Origin: Luzula sylvatica
Taxonomy: Eukaryota > Streptophyta > Magnoliopsida > Poales > Juncaceae
Direction: 5' to 3'
Length of the DNA: 64,000 nt
Assembly: GCA_946800325.1 (NCBI GenBank)
Contig: CAMPEJ010000016.1
Span: 183,001-247,000 of the forward strand
Below are positions 51,737 through 62,713 of this stretch, one piece after another. How positions within the stretch are numbered: the first letter of the stretch is position 1; the number at the start of each line of letters is the position of its first letter. The notes below the pieces were generated by a model. The model was not told where the DNA came from. It worked only from the letters and a program-made list of their open reading frames with translations, and did no database searches. A program made the position numbers and the translations under genes.

Positions 51737-54700
51737 CCCCAAAGCATAAACAGATTGTTTTGAATCGAAAAACAAACTTTCTTAGTGTTTGTAAATTTTG
51801 GTGAAATGTTATGTGGTAAAAGATACGATTTGAATGATCTAAAAATATGTTATTTGTACTCCCCAAAGCATAGACAAATTGTTTTGAATCGAAAAACAAA
51901 CTTTCTTAGTGTTTGTAAATTTTGGTGAAATGTTATGTAGTAAAACATACGATTCAAATGATCTCAAAATACGTTATTTGAACTCCCCAAAGCATAAACA
52001 GATTGTTTTGAATCGAAAAACAAACTTTCTTAGTGTTTGTAAATTTTGGTGAAATGTTATGTGGTAAAAGATACGATTCAAATGATCTCTAAATACGTTA
52101 TTTGAACTCCCCAAAGCATAAACAAATTGTTTTGAATCGAAAAACAAACTTTCTTAGTGTTTGTAAATTTTTGTGAAATGTTATGTGGTAAAAGATACGA
52201 TTCCACTGATCTCAAAATACGTTATTTGGACTCCCCAAAGCATAAACAGATTGTTTTGAATCGAAAAACAAACTTTCTTTGTGTTTGTAAATTTTGGTGA
52301 AATGTTATGTGGTAAAAGATACGATTCAAATGATCTCAAAATACATTATTTGAACTCCCCAAAGCAGAAACAGATTGTTTTGAATCGAAAAACAAACTTT
52401 CTTAGTGTTTGTAAATTTTGGTGAAATGTTATGTAGTAAAAGATACGATTCAAATGATCCCAAAATACGTTATTTGAACTCCCCAAAGCACAAACAGATT
52501 GTTTTGAATCGAAAAACAAACTTTCTTAGTGTTTGTAAATTTTGGTGAAATGTTATGTGGTAAAAGATACGATTCGAATGATCTACAAATATGTTATTTG
52601 AACTCCCCAAAGCATAAACAAATTGTTTTGATTCGAAAAACAAACTTTCTTAGTGTTTGTAAATTTTGGGGAAATGTTATGTAGTAAAAGATACGATTCA
52701 AATGATCTCAAAATACGTTATTTGAACTCCCCAAAGCATAAACAGATTGTTTTGATTCGAAAATTAAACTTTCTTAGTGTTTGTAAATTTTGGTGAAATG
52801 TTATGCGGTAAAATATACGATTCAAATGATCTCAAAATACGTTATTTGAAATCCCCAAAGCATAAACAGATTGTTTTGAATCGAAAAACAAACTTTCTTA
52901 GTGTTTGTAAATTTTGGTGAAATGTTATGTAGTAAAAGATACGATTCAAATGATCTCAAAATACGTTATTTGAAATCCCCAAAGCATAAACAGATTGTTT
53001 TGAATCGAAAAACAAATTTTCTTAGTGTTTGTAAAGTTTGGTGAAATGTTATGTGGTAAAAGATACGATTCAAATGATCTCAAAATAAGTTATTTGAACT
53101 CCCCAAAGCAGAAACAGATTGTTTTGAATCGAAAAACAAACTTTCTTAGTGTTAGTAAATTTTGGTGAAATGTTATGTAGTAAAAGATACGATTCAAATG
53201 ATCTCAAAATACGTTATTTGAACTCCCCAAAGCATAAACAGATTGTTTTGAATCGAAAAACAAACTTTCTTAGTGTTTGTAAATTTTGGTGAAATGTTAT
53301 GTAGTAAAAGATACGATTCCAATGATCTCAAAATACGTTATTTGAACTCCCCAAAGCATAAACAGATTGTTTTGAATCGAAAAACAAACTTTCTTAGTGT
53401 TTGTAAATTTTGGTGAAATGTTATGTGGTAAAAAATACGATTCGAATGATCTACAAATACGTTATTTGAACTCCCCAAAGCATAAACAGATTGTTTTGAA
53501 TCGAAAATTAAACTTTCTTAGTGTTTGTAAATTTTGGTGAAATGTTATGTGGTAAAAGATACGATTCAAATGATCTCAAAATACATTATTTGTACTCCCC
53601 AAAGCAGAAACAGATTGTTTTGAATCGAAAAACAAACTTTCTTAGTGTTTGTAAATTTTGGTGAAATGTTATGTAGTAAAAGATACGATTCAAATGATCT
53701 CAAAATACGTTATTTGAACTCCCCAAAGCACAAACAGATTGTTTTGAATCGAAAAACAAACTTTCTTAGTGTTTGTAAATTTTGGTGAAATGTTATGTAG
53801 TAAAAGATACGATTCAAATGATCTCAAAATACGTTATTTGAACTCCCCAAAGCACAAACAGATTGTTTTGAATCGAAAAACAAACTTTCTTAGTGTTTGT
53901 AAATTTTGGTGAAATGTTATGTGGTAAAAGATACGATTCGAATGATCTACAAATATGTTATTTGAACTCCCCAAAGCATAAACAAATTGTTTTGATTCGA
54001 AAAACAAACTTTCCTAGTGTTTGTAAATTTTGGTGAAATGTTATGTAGTAAAAGATACGATTCAAATGATCTCAAAATACGTTATTTGAACTCCCCAAAG
54101 CATAAACAGATTGTTTTGAATCGAAAATTAAACTTTCTTAGTGTTTGTAAATTTTGGTGAAATGTTATGTGGTAAAAGATACGATTCAAATGATCTCAAA
54201 ATACGTTATTTGAAATCCCCAAAGCATAAACAGATTGTTTTGAATCGAAAAACAAACTTTCTTAGTGTTTGTAAATTTTGGTGAAATGTTATGTAGTAAA
54301 AGATACGATTCAAATGATCTCAAAATACGTTATTTGAAATCCCCAAAGCATAAACAGATTGTTTTGAATCGAAAAACAAACTTTCTTAGTGTTTGTAAAT
54401 TTTGGTGAAATGTTATGTGGTAAAAGATACGATTCAAATGATCTCAAAATACGTTATTTGAACTCCCCAAAGCAGAAACAGATTGTTTTGAATCGAAAAA
54501 CAAACTTTCTTAGTGTTAGTAAATTTTGGTGAAATGTTATGTAGTAAAAGATACGATTCAAATGATCTCAAAATACGTTATTTGAACTCCCCAAAGCATA
54601 AACAGATTGTTTTGAATCGAAAAACAAACTTTCTTAGTGTTTGTAAATTTTGGTGAAATGTTATGTAGTAAAAGATACGATTCCAATGATCTCAAAATAC

Positions 54701-56541
54701 GTTATTTGAACTACCCAAAGCATAAACAGATTGTTTTGAATCGAAAAACAAACTTTCTTAGTGTTTGTAAATTTTGGTGAAATGTTATGTTGTAAAAGAT
54801 ACGATTCGAATGATCTACAAATACGTTATTTGAACTCCCCAAAGCATAAACAGATTGTTTCGAATCGAAAATTAAACTTTCTTAGTGTTTGTAAATTTTG
54901 GTGAAATGTTATGTGGTAAAATATACGATTCAAATGATCTCAAAATAAGTTATTTGAAATCCCCAAAGCATAAACAGATTGTTTTGAATCGAAAAACAAA
55001 CTTTCTTAGTGTTTGTAAATTTTGGTGAAATGTTATGTGGTAAAAGATACGATTCAAATGATCTCAAAATACATTATTTGAACTCCCCAAAGCAGAAACA
55101 GATTGTTTTGAATCGAAAAACAAACTTTCTTAGTGTTTGTAAATTTTGGTGAAATGTTATGTAGTAAAAGATACGATTCAAATGATCTCAAAATACGTTA
55201 TTTGAACTCCCCAAAGCATAAACAGATTGTTTTGAATCGAAAAACAAACTTTCTTAGTGTTTGTAAATTTTGGTGAAATGTTATGTAGTAAAAGATACGA
55301 TTCCAATGATCTCAAAATACGTTATTTGAACTCCCCAAAGCATAAACAGATTGTTTTGAATCGAAAAACAAACTTTCTTAGTGTTTGTAAATTTTGGTGA
55401 AATGTTATGTGGTAAAAGATACGATTCGAATGATCTACAAATATGTTATTTGAACTCCCCAAAGCATAAACAGATTGTTTCGAATCGAAAATTAAACTTT
55501 CTTAGTGTTTGTAAATTTTGGTGAAATGTTATGTGGTAAAAGATACGATTCAAATGATCTCAAAATACGTTATTTGAAATCCCCAAAGCATAAACAGATT
55601 GTTTTGAATCGAAAAACAAACTTTCTTAGTGTTTGTAAAGTTTGGTGAAATGTTATGTGGTAAAAGATACGATTCAAATGATCTCAAAATAAGTTATTTG
55701 AACTCCCCAAAGCATAAACAGATTGTTTTGAATCGAAAAACAAACTTTCTTAGTGTTTGTAAATTTTGGTGAAATGTTATGTAGTAAAAGATACGATTCC
55801 AATGATCTCAAAATACGTTATTTGAACTCCCCAAAGCATAAACAGATTGTTTTGAATCGAAAAACAAACTTTCTTAGTGTTTGTAAATTTTGGTGAAATG
55901 TTATGTGGTAAAAGATACGATTCAAATGATCTCAAAATACGTTATTTGAACTCCCCAAAGCATAAACAGATTGTTTTGAATCGAAAAACAAACTTTCTTA
56001 GTGTTTGTAAATTTTGGTGAAATGTTATGTGGTAAAAGATACGATTCAAATGATCTCAAAATACGTTATTTGAACTCCCCAAAGCATAAACAGATTGTTT
56101 TGAATCGAAAAACAAACTTTCTTAGTGTTTGTAAATTTTGGTGAAATGTTATGTAGTAAAAGATACGATTCCAATGATCTCAAAATACGTTATTTGAACT
56201 CCCCAAAGCATAAACAGATTGTTTTGAATCGAAAAACAAACTTTCTTAGTGTTTGTAAATTTTGGTGAAATGTTATGTGGTAAAAGATACGATTCAAATG
56301 ATCTCAAAATACGTTATTTGAACTCCCCAAAGCATAAACAGATTGTTTTGAATCGAAAAACAAACTTTCTTAGTGTTTGTAAATTTTGGTGAAATGTTAT
56401 GTGGTAAAAGATACGATTCAAATGATCTCAATATACGTTATTTGAACTCCCCAAAGCATAAACAGATTGTTTTGAATCGAAAAACAAACTTTCTTAGTGA
56501 AAGATACGATTCAAATGATCTCAAAATACGTTATTTGAACT
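51737..56541. repeat. Region B HOR block, 39 monomers
   Basis: M' N O P' Q R S T U V and then mixed segments, with J, X, Y, Z and U stretches and two GTTTCG U monomers (54857 and 55477) near the end. It ends with the fourth truncated monomer. Register is exact apart from that monomer. Confidence 0.72.
56449..56541. repeat. 93-bp truncated Sat1 monomer, copy 4
   Basis: Has the identical 31-bp deletion, and M' follows at 56542. The distance from copy 3 is 4,805 bp, equal to 38 full monomers plus one truncated one. Confidence 0.92.
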
Positions 56542-57645
56542 CCCCAAAGCATAAACAGATTGTTTTGAATCGAAAAACAAACTTTCTTAGTGTTTGTAAA
56601 TTTTGGTGAAATGTTATGTGGTAAAAGATACGATTTGAATGATCTAAAAATATGTTATTTGAACTCCCCAAAGCATAGACAAATTGTTTTGAATCGAAAA
56701 ACAAACTTTCTTAGTGTTTGTAAATTTTGGTGAAATGTTATGTAGTAAAACATACGATTCAAATGATCTCAAAATACGTTATTTGAACTCCCCAAAGCAT
56801 AAACAGATTGTTTTGAATCGAAAAACAAACTTTCTTAGTGTTTGTAAATTTTGGTGAAATGTTATGTGGTAAAAGATACGATTCAAATGATCTCTAAATA
56901 CGTTATTTGAACTCCCCAAAGCATAAACAAATTGTTTTTAATCGAAAAACAAACTTTCTTAGTGTTTGTAAATTTTTGTGAAATGTTATGTGGTAAAAGA
57001 TACGATTCCACTGATCTCAAAATACGTTATTTGAACTCCCCAAAGCATAAACAGATTGTTTTGAATCGAAAAACAAACTTTCTTAGTGTTTGTAAATTTT
57101 GGTGAAATGTTATGTGGTAAAAGATACGATTCAAATGATCTCAAAATACATTATTTGAACTCCCCAAAGCAGAAACAGATTGTTTTGAATCGAAAAACAA
57201 ACTTTCTTAGTGTTTGTAAATTTTGGTGAAATGTTATGTGGTGAAAGATACGATTCGAATGATCTACAAATATGTTATTTGAACTCCCCAAAGCATAAAC
57301 AAATTGTTTTGATTCGAAAAACCAACTTTCCTAGTGTTTGTAAATTTTGGTGAAATGTTATGTAGTAAAAGATACGATTCAAATGATCTCAAAATACGTT
57401 ATTTGAACTCCCCAAAGCATAAACAGATTGTTTTGAATCGAAAATTAAACTTTCTTAGTGTTTGTAAATTTTGGTGAAATGTTATGTGGTAAAAGATACG
57501 ATTCAAATGATCTCAAAATACGTTATTTGAAATCCCCAAAGCATAAACAGATTGTTTTGAATCGAAAAACAAACTTTCTTAGTGTTTGTAAATTTTGGTG
57601 AAATGTTATGTAGTAAAAGATACGATTCAAATGATCTCAAAATAC
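56542..57645. repeat. Terminal Sat1 block, 8 monomers plus 112 bp
   Basis: M' N O P' Q, then a monomer mixing Q-like and S features (GTGGTGAAAG with TTCGAATG near 57240), T, U, and a final class V monomer from 57534 that stops at position 112 (AAAATAC). These monomers look as ordinary as the interior. There is no visible decay toward the array edge. Confidence 0.8.
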
Positions 57646-57655
57646 ATCCTTTGGA
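57640..57655. other. Sat1/Sat2 junction
   Basis: CTCAAAATAC of Sat1 runs into ATCCTTTGGAG of Sat2 with no spacer. Because a common Sat1 variant reads ATACATT, the break can be placed anywhere from 57645 to 57647. The first Sat2 unit has only two C before TTTGG instead of the usual seven, so the break fell inside its C run. No target-site duplication or transposon end is visible. Confidence 0.9.
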
Positions 57656-58260
57656 GATTTTTACCCCCTACCCCCCCCCCCCCCCCTTTGGAGATTTTTA
57701 CCCCCTACCCCCCCTTTGGAGATTTTTACCCCCTACCCCCCCTTTGGATATTTTTACCCCCTACCCCCCCTTTGGAGATATTTACCCCCTACCCCCCCTT
57801 GGGAGATTTTTACCCCCTACCCCCCCCCCCCCCCTTTGGATATTTTTACCCCCTACCCCCCCTTTGGAGATTTGTACCCCCTAACCCTCCTTTGGAAATT
57901 TTACCCCCCACCCCCCCTTTGGAGATTTTTACCCCCTACCCCCCCTTTGGAGATTTTTACCCCTACCCCCCCTTTGGAGATTTTTACCCCCTACCCCTCC
58001 TTTGGAGATTTTACCCCCTACCCCCCCTTTGGAGATTTTTACCCCTACCCCCCCTTTGGAGATTTTTACCCCCTACCCCTCCTTTGGAGATTTTACCCCC
58101 TACCCCCCCTTTTGAGATTTTTACCCCTACCCCCCCTTGGGAGATTTTTACCCCCTACCACCCCTTCGGAGATTTTTACCCCCTACCCCCCCCCCCCCCC
58201 CCCCTTTGGAGATTTTTACCCCCTCCCCCCCCTCGGGAGATTTTTACCCCCTACCACCCC

Positions 58261-58900
58261 TTCGGAGATTTTTACCCCCTACCCCCCCCCCCCCCCCTTT
58301 CGAGATTTTTACCCCCTACCCCCCCTTTGGAGATTTTTACCCCCTACCCGCCCTTTGGAGATTTATACCCCCTACCCCCCCTTTGGAGATTTTTTCCCCT
58401 ACCCCCCCTTAGGAGATTTTTACCCCCTACCCGCCCTTTGGAGATTTTTACCCCTACCCCCCCCTTTGGAGATTTTTACCCCTACCCCCCCTTTGGAGAT
58501 TTTTACCCCTACCCCCCCCTTTGGAGATCTTTACCCCCTACCACCCCTTGGGAGATTTTTACCCCCTACCCCCCCTTTAGAGATTTTTACCCCCTACCCC
58601 CCTTTGGATATTTTTAACCCCTACCACCCCTTTGGAGATTTTTACCCCCTACCCCCCCTTTGGAGATTTTTACCCCTATCCCCCCTTTGGAGATTTTTAC
58701 CCCCTACCCCCCCCCCCCCCCCCCCCCCCTTTGAAGATTTTTACCCCCTACCCCCCCTTTGGAGATTTTTACCCCTACCCCCCCCCCCCCTTTGGAGATT
58801 TTTACCCCCTACCCCCCTTTTGGAGATTTTTACCCCCTACCCCCCCCCCCCCCCCCCTTTGAAGATTTTTACCCCCTACCCCCCCTTTGGAGATTTTTAC
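58261..58900. repeat. Sat2 long-range repeat P, copy 1
   Basis: The series of unit variants from TTCGGAG, long C run, TTTCGAG through TTTTTAACCCC (58611) is found again at 61986-62630. The offset is about 3,725 bp, drifting as C runs differ (23 C ending at 58729 against 14 C ending at 62444). Confidence 0.8.
58707..58729 (+). repeat. Poly-C run, 23 bases
   Basis: Follows a CCCCTATCCC-marked unit and precedes TTTGAAG. The counterpart at 62431-62444 has 14 C. Confidence 0.8.
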
Positions 58901-59701
58901 GCCCTACCCCCCCTTTGGATATTTTTACCCCCTACCCCCCCTTTGGAGATTTTTACCCCCTACCCCTCCTTTGGAGATTTTACCCCCTACCCCCCCTTTG
59001 GAGATTTTTACCCCCTACCCCCCCCCCCCCCCTTTGGAGATTTTTACCCCCTACCCCCCCTTTGGAGATTTTTACCCCCTACCCCCCCTTTGGATATTTT
59101 TACCCCCTACCCCCCCTTTGGAGATTTTTACCCCCTACCCCTCCTTTGGAGATTTTACCCCCTACCCCCCCTTTAGAGATTTTTACCCCCAACCACCCCT
59201 TTGGAGATTTTTACCCCTACCCCCCCTTTGGAGATTTTTACCCCCTACCCCCCCTTTCGAGATTTTTACCCCCTACCCCCCCTTTGGAGATTTTTACCCC
59301 TACCCCCCCTTTGGAGATTTTTACCCCCTACCCCTCCTTTGGAGATTTTACCCCCTACCCCCCCTTTTGAGATTTTTACCCCTACCCCCCCTTGGGATAT
59401 TTTTACCCCCTACCACCCCTTCGGAGATTTTTACCCCCTACCCCCCCCCCCCCCTTTGGAGATTTTTACCCCCTACCCCCCCTTTGGAGATTTTTACCCC
59501 CTACCCCCCCTTTGGAGATTTTTTCCCCTACCCCCCCCTTAGGAGATTTTTACCCCCCTACCCCCCCTTTAGAGATTTTTACCCCCTACCCCCCCCTTGG
59601 GAGATTTTTACCCCCTACCACCCCTTGGGAGATTTTTACCCCCTACCCCCCCTTGGGAGATTTTTACCCCCTACCACCCCTTCGGAGATTTTTACCCCCT
59701 A

Positions 59702-59728
59702 CCCCCCCCCCCCCCCCCCCCCCCCCCC
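59702..59728 (+). repeat. Poly-C run, 27 bases (longest in window)
   Basis: Uninterrupted C27 after a TTCGGAG unit. The corresponding place in the other copy of repeat Q (63273-63285) has 13 C. The exact length may be affected by sequencing or consensus error. Confidence 0.8.
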
Positions 59729-60184
59729 TTTGGAGATTTTTACCCCCTACCCCCCCCCCCCCCTTTGAAGATTTTTACCCCCTACCCCCCCTTTGGAGAT
59801 TTTTACGCCCTACCCCCCCTTTGGATATTTTTACCCCCTACCCACCCTTTGGAGATTTTTACCCCCTACCCCCCCTTTGGAGATTTTTACCCCTACCCCT
59901 CCTTTGGAGATTTTACCCCCTACCCCCCCTTTGGAGATTTTTACCCCCTACCCCCCCCCCCCCCCCCCCTTTGGAGATTTTTACCCCCTACCCCCCCTTT
60001 GGAGATTTTTACCCCCTACCCCCCCTTTGGATATTTTTACCCCCTACCCCCCCTTTGGAGATTTTTACCCCCTACCCCTCCTTTGGAGATTTTACCCCCT
60101 ACCCCCCTTTGGAGATTTTTACCCCCTACCACCCCTTTGGAGATTTTTACCCCTGTTCCCCCCTTTGGAGATTTTTACCCCCTA

Positions 60185-60211
60185 CCCCCCCCCCCACCCC
60201 CCCCCCCCCCC
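60185..60211 (+). repeat. Interrupted poly-C run (C11 A C15)
   Basis: A single A interrupts the run. The corresponding run in the other copy (63739-63768) is C16 A C4 A C8, so interruptions as well as lengths have changed since the duplication. Confidence 0.78.
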
Positions 60212-61454
60212 TTTCGAGATTTTTACCCCCTACCCCCCCTTTGGAGATTTTTACCCCTACCCCCCCTTTGGAGATTTTTACCCCCTACCCCTCCTTAGGA
60301 GATTTTACCCCCTACCCCCCCTTTTGAGATTTTTACCCCTACCCCCCCTTGGGATATTTTTACCCCCTACCACCCCTTCGGAGATTTTTACCCCCTACCC
60401 CCCCCCCCCCCCCTTTGGAGATTTTTACCCCCTACCCCCCCTTTGGAGATTTTTACCCCCTACCCCCCCTTTGGAGATTTTTTCCCCTACCCCCCCTTAG
60501 GAGATTTTTACCCCCCTACCCCCCTTTAGAGATTTTTACCCCCTACCCCCCCTTGGGAGATTTTTACCCCCTACCACCCCTTGGGAGATTTTTACCCCCT
60601 ACCCCCCCCTTGGGAGATTTTTACCCCCTACCACCCCTTCGGAGATTTTTACCCCCTACCCCCCCCCCCCCCCCTTTGGAGATTTTTACCCCCTACCCCC
60701 CCTTTGTAGATTTTTACCCCCTACCCCCCCTTTGGAGATTTTTTTCCCTACCCCCCCTTAGGAGATTTTTACCCCCTACCCGCCCTTTGGAGATTTTTAC
60801 CCCTACCCCCCCCCCTTTGGAGATTTTTACCCCTACCCCCCCTTTGGAGATTTTTACCCCTACCACCCCCCTTTGGAGATCTTTACCCCCTAACCCCCCT
60901 TGGGAGATTTTTACCCCCTACCCCCCCTTTAGAGATTTTTACCCCCTACCCCCCTTTGGATATTTTTACCCCCTACCCCCCCCCCCCCCTTTGGAGATTT
61001 TTACCCCCTACCACCCCTTTGGAGATTTTTACCCCCTACCCCCCCTTTGGAGATTTTTACCCCTATACCCCCTTTGGAGATTTTTACCCCCTACCCCCCC
61101 CCCCCCCTTTGGAGATTTTTACCCCCTACCACCCCTTTGGAGATTTTTACCCCCTACCCCCCCTTTGGAGATTTTTACCCCTACCCCCCCTTTGGAGATT
61201 TTTACCCCCTACCCCCCCTTTGGAGATTTTTACCCCTACCCCCCCTTTAGAGATTTTTACCCCTACCCCCCCTTTGGAGATTTTTACCCCCTACCCCCCC
61301 TTTAGAGATTTTTACCCCTACCCCCCCCTTTGGATATTTTTACCCCTACACCCCCCCCCCCCTTTGGAGATTTTTACCCCCTACCCCCCTTTTGGAGATT
61401 TTTACCCCCTACCCCCCCACCCCCCTTTGAAGATTTTTACCCCCTACCCCCCCT

Positions 61455-61966
61455 TTGGAGATTTTTACGCCCTACCCCCCCTTTGGATATTTTTACCCCC
61501 TACCCCCCCTTTGGAGATTTTTACCCCCTACCCCTCCTTTGGAGATTTTACCCCCTACCCCCCCTTTGGAGATTTTTACCCCCTACCCCCCCCCCCCCTT
61601 TGGAGATTTTTACCCCCTACCCCCCCTTTGGAGATTTTTACCCCCTACCCCCCCTTTGGATATTTTTACCCCCTACCCCCCCTTTGGAGATTTTTACCCC
61701 CTACCCCTCCTTTGGAGATTTTACCCCCTACCCCCCCTTTAGAGATTTTTACCCCCAACCACCCCTTTGGAGATTTTTACCCCTACCCCCCCTTTGGAGA
61801 TTTTTACCCCCTACCCCCCCTTTCGAGATTTTTGCCCCCTACCCCCCCTTTGGAGATTTTTACCCCTACCCCCCCTTTGGAGATTTTTACCCCCTACCCC
61901 TCCTTTGGAGATTTTACCCCCTACCCCCCCTTTTGAGATTTTTACCCCTACCCCCCCTTGGGATAT
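61455..61966. repeat. Third copy of a Sat2 segment (matches 58887-59400)
   Basis: ACGCCC, GGATATTT, CTCCTTTGG with a 4-T run, CCCAACCACC (61757) and TTGGGATATTT follow in the same order as 58887-59400, at offsets of 2,566-2,568 bp. Part of it also matches 62714-62960, so this segment exists three times. Confidence 0.78.
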
Positions 61967-61985
61967 TTTTACCCCCTACCACCCC

Positions 61986-62630
61986 TTCGGAGATTTTTAC
62001 CCCCTACCCCCCCCCCCCCCCTTTCGAGATTTTTACCCCCTACCCCCCCTTTGGAGATTTTTACCCCCTACCCGCCCTTTGGAGATTTTTACCCCCTACC
62101 CCCCCTTTGGAGATTTTTTCCCCTACCCCCCCTTAGGAGATTTTTACCCCCTACCCGCCCTTTGGAGATTTTTACCCCTACCCCCCCCTTTGGAGATTTT
62201 TACCCCTACCCCCCCTTTGGAGATTTTTACCCCTACCCCCCCCTTTGGAGATCTTTACCCCCTACCACCCCTTGGGAGATTTTTACCCCCTACCCCCCCT
62301 TTAGAGATTTTTACCCCCTACCCCCCTTTGGATATTTTTAACCCCTACCACCCCTTTGGAGATTTTTACCCCCTACCCCCCCTTTGGAGATTTTTACCCC
62401 TATCCCCCCTTTGGAGATTTTTACCCCCTACCCCCCCCCCCCCCTTTGAAGATTTTTACCCCCTACCCCCCCTTTGGAGATTTTTACCCCTACCCCCCCC
62501 CCCCTTTGGAGATTTTTACCCCCTACCCCCCTTTTGGAGATTTTTACCCCCTACCCCCCCCCCCCCCTTTGAAGATTTTTACCCCCTACCCCCCCTTTGG
62601 AGATTTTTACCCCCTACCCCCCCTTTGGAG
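61986..62630. repeat. Sat2 long-range repeat P, copy 2
   Basis: Same variant order as 58261-58900, including the unique TTTTTAACCCC (62335) and the TTTAGAG and TTAGGAG units. Its right end reaches ATTTTTAGCCCCCTAC (62636). There copy 1 instead continues through about 160 bp more of units, so units were lost here or gained in copy 1. Confidence 0.8.
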
Positions 62631-62713
62631 ATTTTTAGCCCCCTACCCCCCCTTTGGATATTTTTACCCCCTACCCCCCCTTTGGAGATTTTTACCCCCT
62701 ACCCCTCCTTTGG

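Larger units (their letters stand above)
1..57645. repeat. Sat1: 124-bp AT-rich satellite array, 465 monomers plus 112 bp
   Basis: Direct head-to-tail tandem array. Taking the CCCC of CCCCAAAGC as monomer position 1, successive starts fall at 3, 127, 251, 375 and so on, exactly 124 bp apart. Consensus landmarks are CCCCAAAGCATAAACAG (1-17), GTTTTGAATCG (21-31), AAACTTTCTTAG (38-49), AAATTTTGGTG (57-67), TTATGTGG (73-80), GATACGATTC (86-95) and GTTATTTGAACT (113-124). Consensus GC is 36 of 124 bases. Every copy is in the same orientation. Adding up the observed indels (four of -31, one of -2, four of -1, one of +1) gives 465 monomers plus 112 bp, which matches the monomer position at which the array stops. 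No transposon, gene or other insertion was seen. The family is not one I recognise. A eukaryotic heterochromatic location is inferred. Confidence 0.98.
59150..60430. repeat. Sat2 long-range repeat Q, copy 1
   Basis: Contains CCCAACCACC (59191), TTGGGATATTT (near 59392), ACGCCC (59805), CCCTGTTCCC (near 60151) and two TTCGGAG units followed by long C runs. It recurs at 62714-64000 with an offset of 3,564 falling to about 3,557 bp. Confidence 0.82.

Noticed and set aside
30431..56609. Open frames of 78 codons at 30431, 45896, 51568 and 56373
   Set aside because: Each exists only because the 31-bp deletion in the truncated monomer joins two monomer phases. The peptides are the same translated satellite, with no start context or homology.
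1..57645. CRISPR array
   Set aside because: The repeats are contiguous 124-bp units with no unique spacers; the whole unit repeats.
3..57645. Phased A-tract bending in the Sat1 monomer
   Set aside because: A/T tracts centre at about 23, 34, 60, 84 and 108. Only the first pair is about one helical turn apart, and 124 bp is not a whole number of turns, so phasing is weak.
57640..57655. Transposon end or target-site duplication at the satellite border
   Set aside because: No terminal repeat, poly-A or duplicated flank is visible; only two ambiguous bases separate the arrays.
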